Positions 12,186 to 25,027 of a stretch of 64,000 bases of DNA are shown piece after piece (position 1 is the first letter of the stretch; every line of letters begins with the position of its first letter). The stretch lies in contig BSBM01000361.1 in assembly GCA_027924585.1 (NCBI GenBank), positions 40,936,501-41,000,500 on the forward strand, in the 5' to 3' direction. Source of the stretch: Larix kaempferi. Taxonomy: Eukaryota; Streptophyta; Pinopsida; Pinales; Pinaceae. Position numbers and translations under genes: made by a program. A model generated the notes under the pieces. It was not told where the DNA came from, searched no databases, and worked only from the letters and a program-made list of their open reading frames with translations.

Positions 12186-12450
12186 TTAAGCCTAAGGGTT
12201 AACTTAATTGGTTGAACCATCTGCCCAAGGTGTGTTGTGATGGGGAGGCTATAGGTTGTAGGTTCCAATCTGGTCAAGTTCCTCGAGGTTACCAGTTATG
12301 ATTGTGACTGGTGGCTCAGTCCTTAATCTAGATATTCTGAGCAAGAAAAGATCTTGCAAGGTTTTCTTTGGCAAAATATATCTCTTTGTTCCAATTCTAC
12401 TTTATCACTTCAAAGAGTATATTTGTACATTGTAGGGTTCTTTTGAATGA
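12186..12450 (+). repeat. Candidate tRNA-derived SINE
   Basis: Starting near 12186 the sequence has an A-box-like run (TAACTTAATTGGTTGAACC) and about 55 nt later a B-box-like run (TAGGTTCCAATCTGG, about 12260), the pol III promoter order of plant SINEs. A 3' part with TGTACATTGTAGGGTTCTTTT (about 12425) is reminiscent of Au-type SINE tails from memory. I cannot define the ends or a target duplication. Confidence 0.45.
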
Positions 12451-13830
12451 AAGCGGTGTCATGGGTCAAGGTGAGCTGGTCAAAATATTATTCTATATTA
12501 CCATGCCACTCATTGTGATTGTTTATGGTTAACTCTTTTCCTTGTTTCATAATGGGGATTTTAAGAAATATAGAGAACACTTCTTGAAATGTCTTAGGAT
12601 ATTATAAATGTTGCTTTGAACATTATTTGTTTATTCTTTGTTTGCAAAGTGTTAAAAGTAATGCTCAAACAAGTTCTGGCATGTTCTTAAATTATGAGGA
12701 GAAAAAGATCTGATGATTCAGGTAGTCTGCTATATGATATTTGTTCTTTAATTTGTTATTTGGTTTATATTTCTTGGAACCAAGCAAAAGTTTCCTTCCT
12801 TTCTTTTGCTTTTGTTTTGAATAAGTTAGTGATCCTTTTAAATTATCTCATTATATTGGTTCTCGTATTATATTGTACTTTCTTTCTATGGTTAGCCTAC
12901 ATGAGGAGACATAGCATTCTACCCATTTTTTTCAAAGCATGCATATTATATTCTAAATAAAAGCATATTGATTACAATAGAGAAATCATTAATTGACATG
13001 GTGGTAATCAAAATTGCTCACTCTCCTAATGTAGGGGAGAAAATACCACTTGTCCGCTTTAGCACCAAACTCAGTAGAATCTACATGATATGTAAGCCCA
13101 TTCTAGCTGTCATTTTTGCAGCTAGACCAACTTTAAATGAAGTCAACTATCCAACAAAAACGCAAGAAGATTCATCATTAATAGTTGCATATACAACTAA
13201 CAAGGATACCTTACAAAATAGGTGATCCCTATTTGTCAGATAGCACTCGATATCTCCCTGCTATTACAATTGTCATAAGCTAAAACATATTGTACTAAGA
13301 TGCCTTAATAGCTTCTATAACTATGCGAGAGTATATGACTCAACAAAATTTTCACTTGGCCATATAGTGATACTACCACAGTTCAAAATAACCATTTGGC
13401 ACATAACCATATAACTAATAAAGTCTTGCCTTGGGACACAAATAAAAAGGCCGCACATTTTTGTAATCATAAATGAAGTTGCTAATAAGATGAGATGACC
13501 CACACACATCATGATGGGGATAATATTTTTGTCCTTAAGAGTGGGCCCTCGACCATCACTGGCTTAATCAACATATAAAATATTAGAATACTAGCCATCA
13601 TGTCTTTGCATAGCTACCTTAGGTTCCATTTCCATTTAGGAAATGGCATAGACAATTCACAGGCACTTGTCATTTTGGTGGAAGAGTTGCGAGACAATTG
13701 TGTTGGTGATCTTTCCTTTCATGAACACTTGGCAACCTTTATGCTATGGCCCCTTATATAATATTTAAGATTGTATGAACTAGGCAAATTGTGTGGAAGA
13801 ATTTATAGGTACTCTTTGGTCATAGTGCAG
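12451..13830. other. Non-coding stretch
   Basis: AT-rich DNA up to the Gypsy-1 target duplication. Short ORFs here (12694-12960, 12968-13225) show no family features. Confidence 0.4.
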
Positions 13831-13835
13831 GGTGA

Positions 13836-15142
13836 TGTCGTGTCCACTATATGCCAGTTAATTAAAACTTAACATGCAGAGTGCTAAACATAAATTATCA
13901 ACCCGAGGAAGTCTTTTATTTCAAAGTTATCGTGCAAGATATATGCAAGCACAATTTCTACCTGCCATTGTTGATCTATTGATATGCAATCGAAACTATT
14001 TGTAAACTAAGTCACAACTTCTTGAAAGTAAATCAAACCTCAAACCTATTCATAAATCAAACTGTAAATCGAACACACTTCAAACAAGATCTATTCCTAT
14101 GAAACAAGATCTGATTGCATAAATCTAAAATAAGTCTTGTGTTGTCCAACGATCTATCAAAATGAATTAACATGAGAACGCTATGATAAATCTAATGAAT
14201 AAAAACATAAATTGAATAATAAAACAACTATGATCAATCTACTGAATGAAAGCATGAATTAACAATAATAGATCTACAAAATAAAACACTTACAATCAAC
14301 ACTACCAGCATCTGCTCAGGGAAGAGGACCCTTCCTCCACTGAGCAGATCTGGATCTCCACAATGAAAGTCTACAACTCCATAATTAAGAAACCGCCAGC
14401 ATGTATTATCATAATGGAAGAATTACAATAGTTCTGGATCAAATCCTACATCATAACATTGTGTTCTTTCCTACCTTACATCTCCTATCATCCATCTCCT
14501 ATCCTGCGTAATCTATCATGCTTAATCCCTATCCCCCCTATGAGATTGATTACATATTTATACATAAAATTATCTCATGGAAATGAAGAACTAAACCCCC
14601 ATCTTGTGATCTGTAACAGCTGAAACATGGCCGTAACTGCTGGCAACTTTGGAACCGGCCGCAACACCAAATCTGGAAAATACCCTCTCGAAGAACCACC
14701 TGCATATCGCAAACCATAGCTTTGTTTTGACGATTTCCTCGCAATTCAAGTAGATGAGGATGTTACGCACAAAACCCATGTCTCGGATTTTTGAGATTCA
14801 TTTCCATCTGCCCGCAAATCAAGACGCGAATCAAGGTGTTCTTATGTGGCATGTGTTTTTGGTTAAGGCTGTAACAGCTGGCTATGAGTGTCCTGTATGT
14901 GACAACTCACTCCACAAACCATCATTAGTAAAATTATGCATAATAGTCTTTTAATTCATCAAAGATAAAAGAAAATAATCACTATTAACCACTTAAAAGA
15001 TCAATGGAAGTAGCATGTTGTTCAACGCGCAGCTACAACAAATGGATGAAAAATGGAATGATAAATGAGAAATAATGGTAAGAAAATGGATGAAAGGTAT
15101 GTCGATAAATGATGGAAAAATGGACAATTCCAGGGCCCAACA
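13836..15142 (-). repeat. Gypsy-1 3' LTR
   Basis: Starts TGTCGTGTCCACTATATGCC and ends GGGCCCAACA on the + strand. It is 1307 bp, exactly the length of its partner at 22178-23484. Differences from the partner cluster at about 14716-14755 and 14825-14900. Confidence 0.93.
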
Positions 15143-15153
15143 TCTCCCCCAAA
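15143..15153 (-). other. Gypsy-1 polypurine tract
   Basis: Minus strand reads TTTGGGGGAGA directly against the 3' LTR. The same run (ctcccccaaact on +) occurs again near 16090 and 16153 inside the element. Confidence 0.75.
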
Positions 15154-15364
15154 CTAAACTTGTTGCATGTCATCATGCAACCCAATATCTGTGTAGCATC
15201 CAACTTGAAAAAATCTCATTCACTTGTTCCTTCATTTTACCATTTGCACAGCTGTAGCTAGAAGAAATAGAGAGTTTAACACAAATTGGCAGAGTCACTT
15301 AGCGGAGGATTTAACAGAAAATCTGGCAGATTTGCAGCTCTTTAGTAGAAATTTGGCAAAGTCA

Positions 15365-15538
15365 CAACTTATTTTAGCAGAGAAATTAGCGAATGTTTTA
15401 GCGAAGATTTTGGCAGAACAACGCTAAATGTAGCGGCAAATTTGGTGGAGTCAACTTATTTTAGCAGAGAAGTTGGCGAAGGTTTTAGCGGTGAATTTGG
15501 CGGAACAACGCTAAATTTAGCGGCAAATTTGGTGGACT
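15365..15538. repeat. Two-copy 87-bp tandem repeat in Gypsy-1 interior
   Basis: Copies start at 15365 and 15452 (caacttattttagcagagaa...). They end gcggcaaatttggtgga. The neighbouring 15280-15365 and 15540-15700 are made of similar words (gcggcaaatttgg, cagctgccggaaaagatgtc), giving a simple, repeat-like GC-richer patch. Confidence 0.8.
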
Positions 15539-16918
15539 TGCAGCTGCCGGAAAAGATGTCACAGCCACCGGAAAAGATGTCGTAGCTGCCGGAAAATGGG
15601 CAGCTGCCGGAAAGCGATCGCCAGAAAATATGTCGCAGCTGTCGGAAAAGATGTCGCAGTTGCCGGAAAACGGCCGCCGGAAAACGGGAAACGACAATAT
15701 TTTACAGAGTTTAAGCCTTTTTGAACAGGAAACTTCTAAAGCCATTTTCTCCCAAATGACGAACTGGGTTGGGCTGAAATTTTGCAGGCAGGTAGCTACC
15801 ACTCTGATGCATCTCCACACCAAAAATTAGACAAACCCACATCATGGATTTCGAGAAAAATGCGAATTGGCTGTAGGTGATGATGGTCATTTTCTCGAAA
15901 ACCGTGCACTGGATTGAGCTGAAACTTGCCACAGTTGTTCATCACGCTGTTTGCATTCCCTGTCCAAATTTTATGAAGATCCAATTCGTGGTTTGTGAGA
16001 TATGCTCACTTCAAATTCAGCATTTTTATGTGAAGAGCAATATGCATCAAAATTATGAATGTGAATAAAAAAGCAGCAAGCATAGTAGCTCCTCCCCCAA
16101 ACTGAATAATTTTTCATGTCCTCATGGAAAGTAGGAGTTTGTTTCTTAGTTGGAAAGTAGCCATCTCCCCCAAACTTAACATATGCAGCATTCAATGATT
16201 CTCAAATTCTCACAAACATTTCACTTGTAACAGCGGGCTCATTGCTCCATGGAGAAGAATATAGCATAGATCTGTTTAGAATGTTGCTACATAAATGGAT
16301 ATATCAAATTTTTATGGCTCTCAATCACTCAACAATACTCATGCATATAACTTTGTGATAGCACCAAACAAAATTCAAATCAGCTCATGGTATCAAAATG
16401 CCAATTTTATCATGTAATTAAGATGAAGTAGCAAAGATGTGGCTGCCCCAAGACAAAATATGGAAATTCCACTGAGTTTTGTAGCCCTCCAACCTTCATG
16501 TGGAGAAAGGAATGTCATAAAATTGTATCATCTTTTACCTACAACACAATACTGTTAAAGATGTGCTGTAATTACTGATTTTGAAATATGCCCATAAAAG
16601 ATTAGAACCAGTCATAAATGTTATCATTCCTCTGCCTTGAATGTACAAGATAACGCTGGTATGCACTGCTACAGGAATGTTGTGATTTCCATTCCCCACA
16701 ATTACAGTAATAAGACTTGATATTATTACTTTCAAACTTTCCTTCTATCTTATATATACTAAAAATGATGATATATGGTTTTTGATAGAAGAGCCATTCA
16801 TGTAACTTGCACTAAGTCCCCTATATTCTTCTTCAGCCACAACATCCATGCGTTTGAACTAATTTATGTATTAGGTGAACCAAGAAACACATACCTTTGA
16901 AATGCATCCTCTGTTGTA

Positions 16919-17150
16919 GGTTCTTGTGTGGCAGCAACAAGACTTATTTTCTTACTGCTGGTTCTTGTGTGGCAGCAGCAATGATTCTTTTCTTACTGCT
17001 GGTTCTTGTGTGGCAGCAACAAGACTTTTTTTCTTACTGTTGGTTCTTGTGTGGCAGCAGCAATGATTCTTTTCTTACTGCTGGTTCTTGTGTGACATCA
17101 ACAAGATTTTTTTTTTCTTACTGCTGGTTCTTGTGTAACAACAATAAGGT
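16919..17150. repeat. 41-bp minisatellite, 5.5 copies
   Basis: Units start GGTTCTTGTGTGGCAGCA at 16919, 16960, 17001, 17042, 17083 and 17126. Types alternate (caacaagac / cagcaatgat), implying amplification as an 82-bp dimer. The open frame across it is a by-product of the repeat. Confidence 0.9.
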
Positions 17151-18609
17151 ATCTCTTTTTTTTTTTTTTTTGTATGCTTGGTCAGTTGGGTTGGAATTTG
17201 AAGTGGATGAAGTGTTAGAACTGAGTGGGAAATGATGGGAATGGATGGACATAAAAGGCTATTAAGAAAATGGAAATGGCTAATGCTTAGTGGTTCTTCA
17301 TGACATTTCCCCAAATATTTAATAAATCAAAAACTCATGCTATTTTACCTCAAGTGTTACCTCCATGGAAGCCTTGGTTGACATGAATGGACTGGTGTAT
17401 GCTGGAGCTATGTAGGCTGATCTGATGCTGAGACATATGTATATGAGAGCTGAACCTGGATGAGACTGAATTTGATCCATGATGTTGTGCTGGTTGCATG
17501 TAAGACTAACTGCTGAGACAATTGATGAGGAGAAGTTCTACCATAGAAGCAGAAAGTCCTTTCTTTTATTTTGAAAATCAACTGTAAAACTACTGAACAA
17601 ATGATGCTGCAAGTCATTGTTGAAACCATTAGATCACATAATCTTCAACTGCTACAAACCCGAGGTACAATTCTTACCATGCGAATGAATGTGCTGAAGT
17701 CGAGCATGGAAAGAAATCATTGGATTACCGGCCATTAATGTATACTGTTAACCAATGTGAAGAAACTCACCTTTGATGACAATGAGCTCTAAAGTACCTT
17801 AGTGCATCTTGACAGGTACGAATGGATGTGTTGGAGTCGAGTCACCTGCAAGATTTGTCAATCAAGAGGCATTGATGAATCCTCATGATTAACAACAAGG
17901 AAATCTGCCATTGATTCATGCAGATACCAGGGCACTATAAAAACTCTAATCTTGATCCCAGATGATGTGTCGGAGTCGATGGGACAAGACCATTGGAAGG
18001 TTGACCTTAATGCATTCCACATCATCCAATACGAGTACAAAATAAATGATTGAAGAATCATAGTGAAAAATAGGACCAACATGAAACTCAGAAGCAGAAA
18101 GTATATGTGAAGTCATGATGTAGTAGTGATGGGAAATAAAATGGTTATGGTGACTACATAAGCAGTGGAAAATGAGACTTCAACATGAATGGATTTTTAG
18201 GGTTTTGAAATGAGGAGGGTGCATGAATCGACCATAGGGCAATTGGCTTCTTGAGGGTTTTTTTTTTTTTTGGCAACAATTGGCATGACAGGTGTCTAAA
18301 AAGTATTCTTGGCATGTAGTAATGGGACTTGACTTATTGAACATTGGACTTTGTATGGTTTGCACATCAATCTCTTCATTTTTTATGTGCTCAATCCATT
18401 TGCAAATTGATAAAAGTCTTCAAGAGTCACTCGTACATGCATTGACCTTCTTCTTCCAAGGACCTGCAAAAACCTAGCATTTTCCTGCAATAAAACATGA
18501 GATGATGGAAGAAGAGAGATGATTGGTCTCTCTTCACCCAAAGAAATTATTCATAAAACAAATCCAAAGAAAAATGAACAAAGCAAAATCCATTTTATAC
18601 CCGCGGGAG

Positions 18610-19330
18610 AGCAATGTCCATCTAGACTCACCAACAGTATTCTGATCATAGCATCTTCGTTCCTTGTCCAATTTGAGTGATTCCAAATCCAAATGAAATT
18701 AAATTCATAGTTCTATTTCTATTAGAAACAGGTTTTTAAAATTCTATGTAATGATGTTCCAAATCACTTAGGAACAGCCTACATAACAAGGTGTTTTTTC
18801 GAATTCTGGACTAGACCAACAGTCACGGCTTTAGGCTTAAATTTTTCGTTTGATAACGGATTGATGTGATTCAAATTGGAGATGAAAGTAGATTCATGTA
18901 GGTATCTCCATTAGAAACAGGTTTTGAATCCAACAAGAATTGATGGGTCAAATAAGCCAATGAACAGTCTAGAAAATAGAGTTTTAGGAATGCATATTTG
19001 GGACAGGCAGTCGGTATTTTGGTCATAAAATTTGCGTACGACATCGGAATGGAGTGATTCAAATTGAATTGTAAACTAAATTCATAGGGGAATATACCAA
19101 TGAAATAGGTTTGCAAAATATGTCCAATAAGGCATCCAAACGTGGACTGTCCCAGCTCTGTTCCTAAGCTGCCAGCTTGAAACCCTGTTAGTATTTTGGC
19201 CATAAAATTTTCATTTGACACCCAATCGTAAAAATTCAAATTGTTTTGGAAACTAGATTCAAAGGGCTACTTGGGGTATAAACAGGTTTTAAAAATAAGT
19301 TCATTTGGTCTCCCAAAAATGGACTGTCCC
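18610..19330. repeat. Degenerate about 180-bp tandem repeats
   Basis: Four diverged units share the order 'gtattttggtcataaaattt...gagtgattcaaattg...aaattcat(a)gg...aaacaggttttgaa...'. They start near 18635, 18830, 19010 and 19190. The 5' arms are the most conserved. No coding content. Confidence 0.6.
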
Positions 19331-20136
19331 GTCTATGTTTCAGTAAAATTTTCAAGCCAAAATGTCACAAAAATCCAATAAATTAAATTTAACCTCCAAA
19401 AAGTGATTGAAATAGGTGTGAATGATTTTAAGGATGAAAATTTAAATATAACACACATCCATACCAAAAATTTCAAGCATTGAACACCTAGATTGACTTA
19501 CACGGTTTGTTGCAGCCACAGCTGCAACTCTTAAAAAATGACATAATGTTGAAATAAAGCATGTGAATTTTTATGGAAAATAAAAACTAAAGACATATCA
19601 TGATGTGCAACACACACATTCTCAAACTCATAAATTTTTACCTGTAGCATAGTCACAGTTGGGTGTTGCAGCTCCCTATCACAGCGAGTGTTGCAGCTCA
19701 TTGTTGTAGCTGAGAGTAATCACTCACAGTTGGGTGTTGCAGCTAACAAATTCATGTCAAATTTCAAGCTTGAAGTGTTCCATAATCATGGGCTCATTTT
19801 CCTGTGGATCGTCCATTCACTTTCCATAATTATTGTAATTTTGTTTTCATGATATTTTTATTTTATTTGTAACAAATAGAGACAAATTGAGAAATTGATG
19901 ACAAAAATGACTTAAGCATTTTTGTTCAAATAGTCAACAATTCCAAAGCATTCATGAAAACATCTCATACCCATTCCTCATCTTTCTACTTTCTGATCTT
20001 CTAGATCGCAACAAGGCGCAAGAAGAGAGCATACTTATTCAAAAATAAAAAAAAAAAACAAAAAAAAACAAACAAAAGCATGGTTTTATTCTGATATTCT
20101 ATCCTACCCTATGCTACTTGGAAACATAAAAATTGT

Positions 20137-21879
20137 TTAAGTGTATGCATATTTCCAATGGAGCCATTTTCGAAAAAGTGACTCAAGTATGCTCATACTC
20201 CCAAAAGAAAAATATAACTTTATGAATTCTAGGATATGAGAGATCAACTTCCCTTGAAATGATGGTGCCAATGATTGGTGAAACATGGAATGATGCTGCA
20301 GACCGATGACAGATTGAAACCAAGCTTCAATATAGTCTTTGTTCCCTTGATTGCTCATGGATGTTACACCATGAAGATCCTTATTAAACTGATCTTCCTC
20401 AATGCATAAGATTTTCAGATCTAATGATGTGAATGATGCTTTTGGTTCCAATGGCTGTTCTCCATCAAATATTACGTGTGTATTGTTGATCTTGTCTGCT
20501 TGCTTATGAGGACTAGAAGAAACTCCATCTGCAAAAATTGGATCTAAAACATGTGCAGGCCTCGTATGGATTTGCTGCAATAACGCACATCCTTTTTGCA
20601 GCAGTGTAGGTGAGGTAGAACGATAGGGAAATGTAGAAACATTTTGCAGTTCAGCACTATAAGCATACTGTACTGCTTTATTATGGTTAGGGTGGAGGGT
20701 GGATTGGACAGGAAATTGTGTTGGGTACCAAGGAGTTTGATGAGAAGATAGTTGTGGTTGATGTAGATGATTGATTTGTGAGGTTGATATTGAAGGACCA
20801 ACTTGTGTTGCAGCATGAGGGAGAGTGGCCATATGATCATAAGATGGGCCATTCCAACCTTGTGGGTAAGGTAGGTAAGAGTTAAATTGAGGCTGCAACA
20901 GCTGCCATGGTGGAAGAGTATTCAATGATTGAGTATGAGAGTAAGGAAATGGAAGGATAGAATTTTGAACCATAGATGTAGGCCATGGTTGACATGACTG
21001 TTGCAACGAGTTGTCTACAACTCCCATATCTCTATGATATGTTTCTTTCATCTTTGGTAAAGAGGGACAATGATCTGTGGAATGATTCAAGTCACATATA
21101 CCACAACTTTCAAGATTATCCAAAGGGAAATCCCTTGCTTATCTTATTTCCTCCTGCTTTTTCTTATCCTGCAAAACAACCGATTGTGAATCAACTTTAG
21201 AATTTTTAAATAAATTGTTGATTTCAGCTTGTAAAACTCTTGTTTTTGCAGCAAATTTCAAAAATAAAGATAAAAGTTCCTTAGAATTCTTACCAATCTT
21301 GAAGTTTCCTCTTGAATACCTTCTACATAACTCACAAATATCATCATATGCTAACTGAAATACATTACCTGTTCCGATCAGTTTCAATATTTCTAAACAT
21401 TCAGCTTGGATTCCCTTGAGTATAAGTGTTTTTAAGATTTCCTTCCCCAGTTTCCTATGTTTGGATCTTTGGAGGTTATATTGAAATCGTTCTATGTATT
21501 CCTCTAGACTCTCTTCTTCTCCTTGTGTCATTTCGAAGATGTATTCATTGACCCTGCAATAATCTTGGTACCTTTTCAAGAACACATGTTTCATGTCTTC
21601 CCAAGTTTGTATACAATTTCCACCGAGGCTCATGAACCATCGAAGGGCTGTTCCTTTTAGAGTAAGGGGAAATACATTCAACTTTTGATAATTAGCACAA
21701 TAACCATATCCTCTACAAAGTACTTCAAATTGAAATAAAAATACATCAGGGTCTTCGTTTTCCAAATCGTGAAAATTTGGTAGAACATGTGGGGGAATTC
21801 TTTTTGTTGGTGCCACTCCGCTCGAATCTCTAATGGGAAATTCGAAGGTAACAACTTCTCCATCTTTTTCACCTGCCAT
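20137..21879 (-). pseudogene. gag: Gypsy-1 gag (capsid plus zinc knuckle), broken by one stop
   Basis: Gag forms the virus-like particle that packages the element's RNA. From the ATG at 21879 a 246-codon frame carries the Retrotrans_gag core: FLFQFEVLCRGYGY, LTLKGTALRWFMSL, TWEDMKHVFLKRY and EESLEEYIERF. It ends in TAA at 21139. Five codons later the same frame continues for 328 codons (20137-21123), starting with the nucleic-acid-binding knuckle CGICDLNHSTDHC (C-X2-C-X3-H-X4-C, one residue shorter than the usual X4 spacing). A Pro/Gln/His-rich tail follows. A single point change probably split a gag of about 580 residues. No protease motif follows. Confidence 0.88.
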
Positions 21880-22156
21880 CTCTTCATTAGATTCTTTGTG
21901 TGCTATCTTGAGGCTCCTCCTTCGAATGTTCCTGTCAACTTGTTAGTAGAATGGGTGGTGCTCACAACACTACTAAGGGGAATGATAAGATTTATGCTGC
22001 AAAGATTGAAAATAAAATAAAACTGAATGTAAAGACAGAAAATTAACACTCAAAATAAATTCAATAAACTGAAATGTAATCATGCAACCTACATGCCCTA
22101 TTTTAATAATGCATCTGCAAAACAATGTCAAATATACTATTACACAATTGATAACT

Positions 22157-22174
22157 TCCCCGGCAACGGCGCCA
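22157..22174 (-). other. Gypsy-1 primer-binding site (tRNA-Asp type)
   Basis: On the minus strand, three bases after the 5' LTR, TGGCGCCGTTGCCGGGGA is complementary to the 3' end of plant tRNA-Asp, as known for Athila/Tat-like gypsy elements. Confidence 0.85.
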
Positions 22175-22177
22175 AAA

Positions 22178-23484
22178 TGTCGTGCCCACTATATGCTAGT
22201 TAATTAAAACTTAACATGCAGAGTGCTAAACATAAATTATCAACCCGAGGAAGTCTTTTATTTCAAAGTTATCGTGCAAGATATATGCAAGCACAATTTC
22301 TACCTACCATTGTTGATCTATTGATATGCAATCGAAACTATTTGTAAACTAAGTCACAACTTCTTGAAAGTGAATCAAACCTCAAACCTATTCATAAATC
22401 AAACTGTAAATCGAACACACTTCAAACAAGATCTATTCCTATGAAACAAGATCTGATTGCATAAATCTAAAATAAGTCTTGTGTTTTCCAACGATCTATC
22501 AAAATGAATTAACATGAGAACGCTATGATAAATCTAATGAATAAAAACATAAATTGAATAATAAAACAACTATGATCAATCTACTGAATGAAAGCATGAA
22601 TTAACAATAATAGATCTACAAAATAAAACACTTACAATCAACACTACCAGCATCTGCTCAGGGAAGAGGACCCTTCCTCCACTGAGCAGATCTGGATCTC
22701 CACAATGAAAGTCTACAACTCCATAATTAAGAAACCGCCAGCATGTATTATCATAATGGAAGAATTACAATAGTTCTGGATCAAATCCTACATCATAACA
22801 TTGTGTTCTTTCCTACCTTACATCTCCTATCATCCATCTCCTATCCTGCGTAATCTATCATGCTTAATCCCTATCCCCCCTATGAGATTGATTACATATT
22901 TATACATAAAATTATCTCATGGAAATTAAGAACTGAACCCCCATCTTGTGATCTGTAACAGCTGAAACATGGCCGTAACTGCTGGCAACTTTGGAACCGG
23001 CCGCAACACCAAATCTAGAAAATACCCTCTCGAAGAACCACCTGCATATCGCAAACCGTAGATTTTGTTTGACGATTTCCCCTCGCTTCAGGTAAATGAG
23101 GATGTTATGCACAAAACCCATGTCTCAGATTTTTGAGATTCATTTCCATCTGCCCGCAAATCAAGATGCTAATCAAGGTGTTATTATGTGGCATGCGTTT
23201 TTGGTTAAGGCTGTAACAGCTGGCTATGAGCGTCCTGTACGTGACAACTCACTCCACAAACCATCATTAGTAAAATTATGTATAATAGTCTTTTAATTCA
23301 TCAAAGATAAAAGAAAATAATCACTATTAACCACTTAAAAGATCAATGGAAGTAGCATGCTGTTCAACGCGTAGCTACAACAAATGGATGAAAAATGGAA
23401 TGATAAATGAGAAATAATGGTAAGAAAATGGATGAAAGGTATGTCGATAAATGATGGAAAAATGGACAATTCCAGGGCCCAACA
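22178..23484 (-). repeat. Gypsy-1 5' LTR
   Basis: 1307 bp, partner of 13836-15142. It abuts the primer site (with an AAA spacer) at its 22178 side and the GGTGA target duplication at 23485-23489. Confidence 0.93.
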
Positions 23485-23489
23485 GGTGA

Positions 23490-25027
23490 TCCCCCCTATA
23501 TTACAACAATTAACAGAGGTGCGCAACACCATGTCCAACATGACCTTTTGGACATGTTGATACTAAATAAACCCTCCAAACTTTGTAGAAAAATGAATCC
23601 TTGGGAATGTATGAAGTCAACAATTAACTTGAAGGTCATAGGCGTTTGGCCTTAAGAAGGTGAAATGCATCACTTGATGGTTGGCATTCCAAGGTAGTTT
23701 ATAAAAATGAATGCTTGCTTGATGCAAAAAAAACCAATGAGAGATGGAAAAAATGTAGCTTGGGAAGAATCCATATGAAGTAAATGCATGAAAGAAGCAT
23801 CTAACCATATAAAAGACCATCAACCTGACCATACACCATAAATAAATGACCATCCTCCACCAAATATCTTCATCAAATATCCATCCTGAAGAAGAGAAGA
23901 AGTTGCATGAAGATGTAGATACCTCAAGTCCATTAAGATGCTCCCAGCTACCAGTTGAAAACCCCAATGTGAAACCTTGTACAACATGAGGTGTAACAAG
24001 AACAATAAGAAAGGATTCTCACTCCTAAGATGTCACCTTCACTTGGTCACATCCCATATCCTGTAGCTATGGAGTATCTTATGTGGCATTGACATTACCC
24101 TCCTTGCATCTCTCACCCTTGTTGGGATACTATTGGCACTAGTTTCCCAACAAGTACTCGTGGTCAGTGACGTGTAATCATAAGTGTAGTAGAGAGGAAA
24201 AGGGGCTTGGATTCAAACTAGACTCAAGCTATAATAACAATTATATTAGTGATTCTATTCTTTACTGAACATGTATCCACTTTTCACTCTATGAAAAGGG
24301 GTGTGGATCCTTTACTGCAATAAACTCTTGATTATAAGGCTGTAGATTCAAACGTGAAATGATCAGAAATTAGGAGATCCATAAGTAAAGGTTTGCTCAT
24401 GTGGCCAACCTGTTTAACCTATGTAAAAGTGGTGAGATTAAAATAGACCTATGCACTTAAAAGACATACTCAAAATAAATGAGTCCCTTTGTGTAGATGA
24501 CAACCTAATGAGCTATATAATTTACACTTGGTTCTAAGTAAAGCTAGATTTGTTACTAGAAATTCAAAATATAATGATAGCTGGGGGTCTAACGATTAGC
24601 ATTCTAGGACCCCTCCACACAGATATAAGAGCAAATTTTTGGGACAATCTATTGCTATGTTGCAATGCCTGTGCATGGAATTCACCCTTGATAAGCTCCA
24701 TAATCCTAATTTGTTGAAGGTGGGGTGAAGCCACTGCACAATGTTTTCTTTCTCAAAACTATCCAGTTGGTGATGCTCTCCACCATATTCCATCTTAACA
24801 CGTTAGGAAGCAGGTTTAACCACCCGAGACCTACTAAGTACCCTTTCAAGGATATATAAAACAAAGCCTTTTGAAGGATGACCCATAAATAAAGTTTAGT
24901 ACTCCATTTTCGATTGAAATATTTACTCTCTACTTGTAGTAACCACTGTAATTTAGCTAAAACTCCATCATGTGCACATACAGCTACACACATCGATGGG
25001 GTGCAAGGTGTGAAGCATACACACCAA
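23490..25027. other. Non-coding stretch with dispersed repeat
   Basis: No gene recognised. Holds the second copy (23933-23998) of the 8075-8136 repeat. Sequence before Gypsy-1 insertion was continuous with 13830. Confidence 0.4.
23933..23998 (-). repeat. Dispersed repeat, copy 2 (possible LTR terminus)
   Basis: Minus strand starts TGTTACACCTCATGTTGTAC at 23998 and matches 8075-8136 over about 65 bp. Subtracting Gypsy-1, the two copies would be about 6.2 kb apart in the same orientation, compatible with LTR starts of one decayed element but unproven. A shorter related string (ccattgggatgctcccacc) is at about 49799. Confidence 0.4.

Larger units (their letters stand above)
15143..20136. other. 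Gypsy-1 long non-coding 3' interior
   Basis: Five kilobases between the gag region and the polypurine tract show no pol coding. They hold tandem repeats (15365, 16919, 18610-19330), a perfect 8-bp hairpin GTTGCATG/CATGCAAC with TCAT loop near the tract (about 15162-15181), and long A or T runs (17156-17171, 20045-20072). This is the region normally occupied by pol. Confidence 0.6.
13836..23484 (-). mobile_element. Gypsy-1: complete gag-only Ty3/gypsy element, minus strand
   Basis: Two 1307-bp direct repeats (13836-15142 and 22178-23484), both starting TGTCGTG and ending CCCAACA, are flanked by the 5-bp target duplication GGTGA (13831-13835 and 23485-23489). On the minus strand the right LTR is the 5' LTR. 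It is followed by a primer site matching the tRNA-Asp type used by Athila/Tat-like elements (22157-22174). The 7-kb interior has a gag gene and zinc knuckle but no protease, reverse transcriptase, RNase H or integrase, so the element would have needed a helper. The LTRs differ at roughly 25 positions by eye (about 2%), indicating an old but not ancient insertion. Confidence 0.92.

Noticed and set aside
12160-12300. A genuine tRNA gene
   Set aside because: A- and B-box-like runs are too far apart and no cloverleaf can be folded; better as a SINE candidate.
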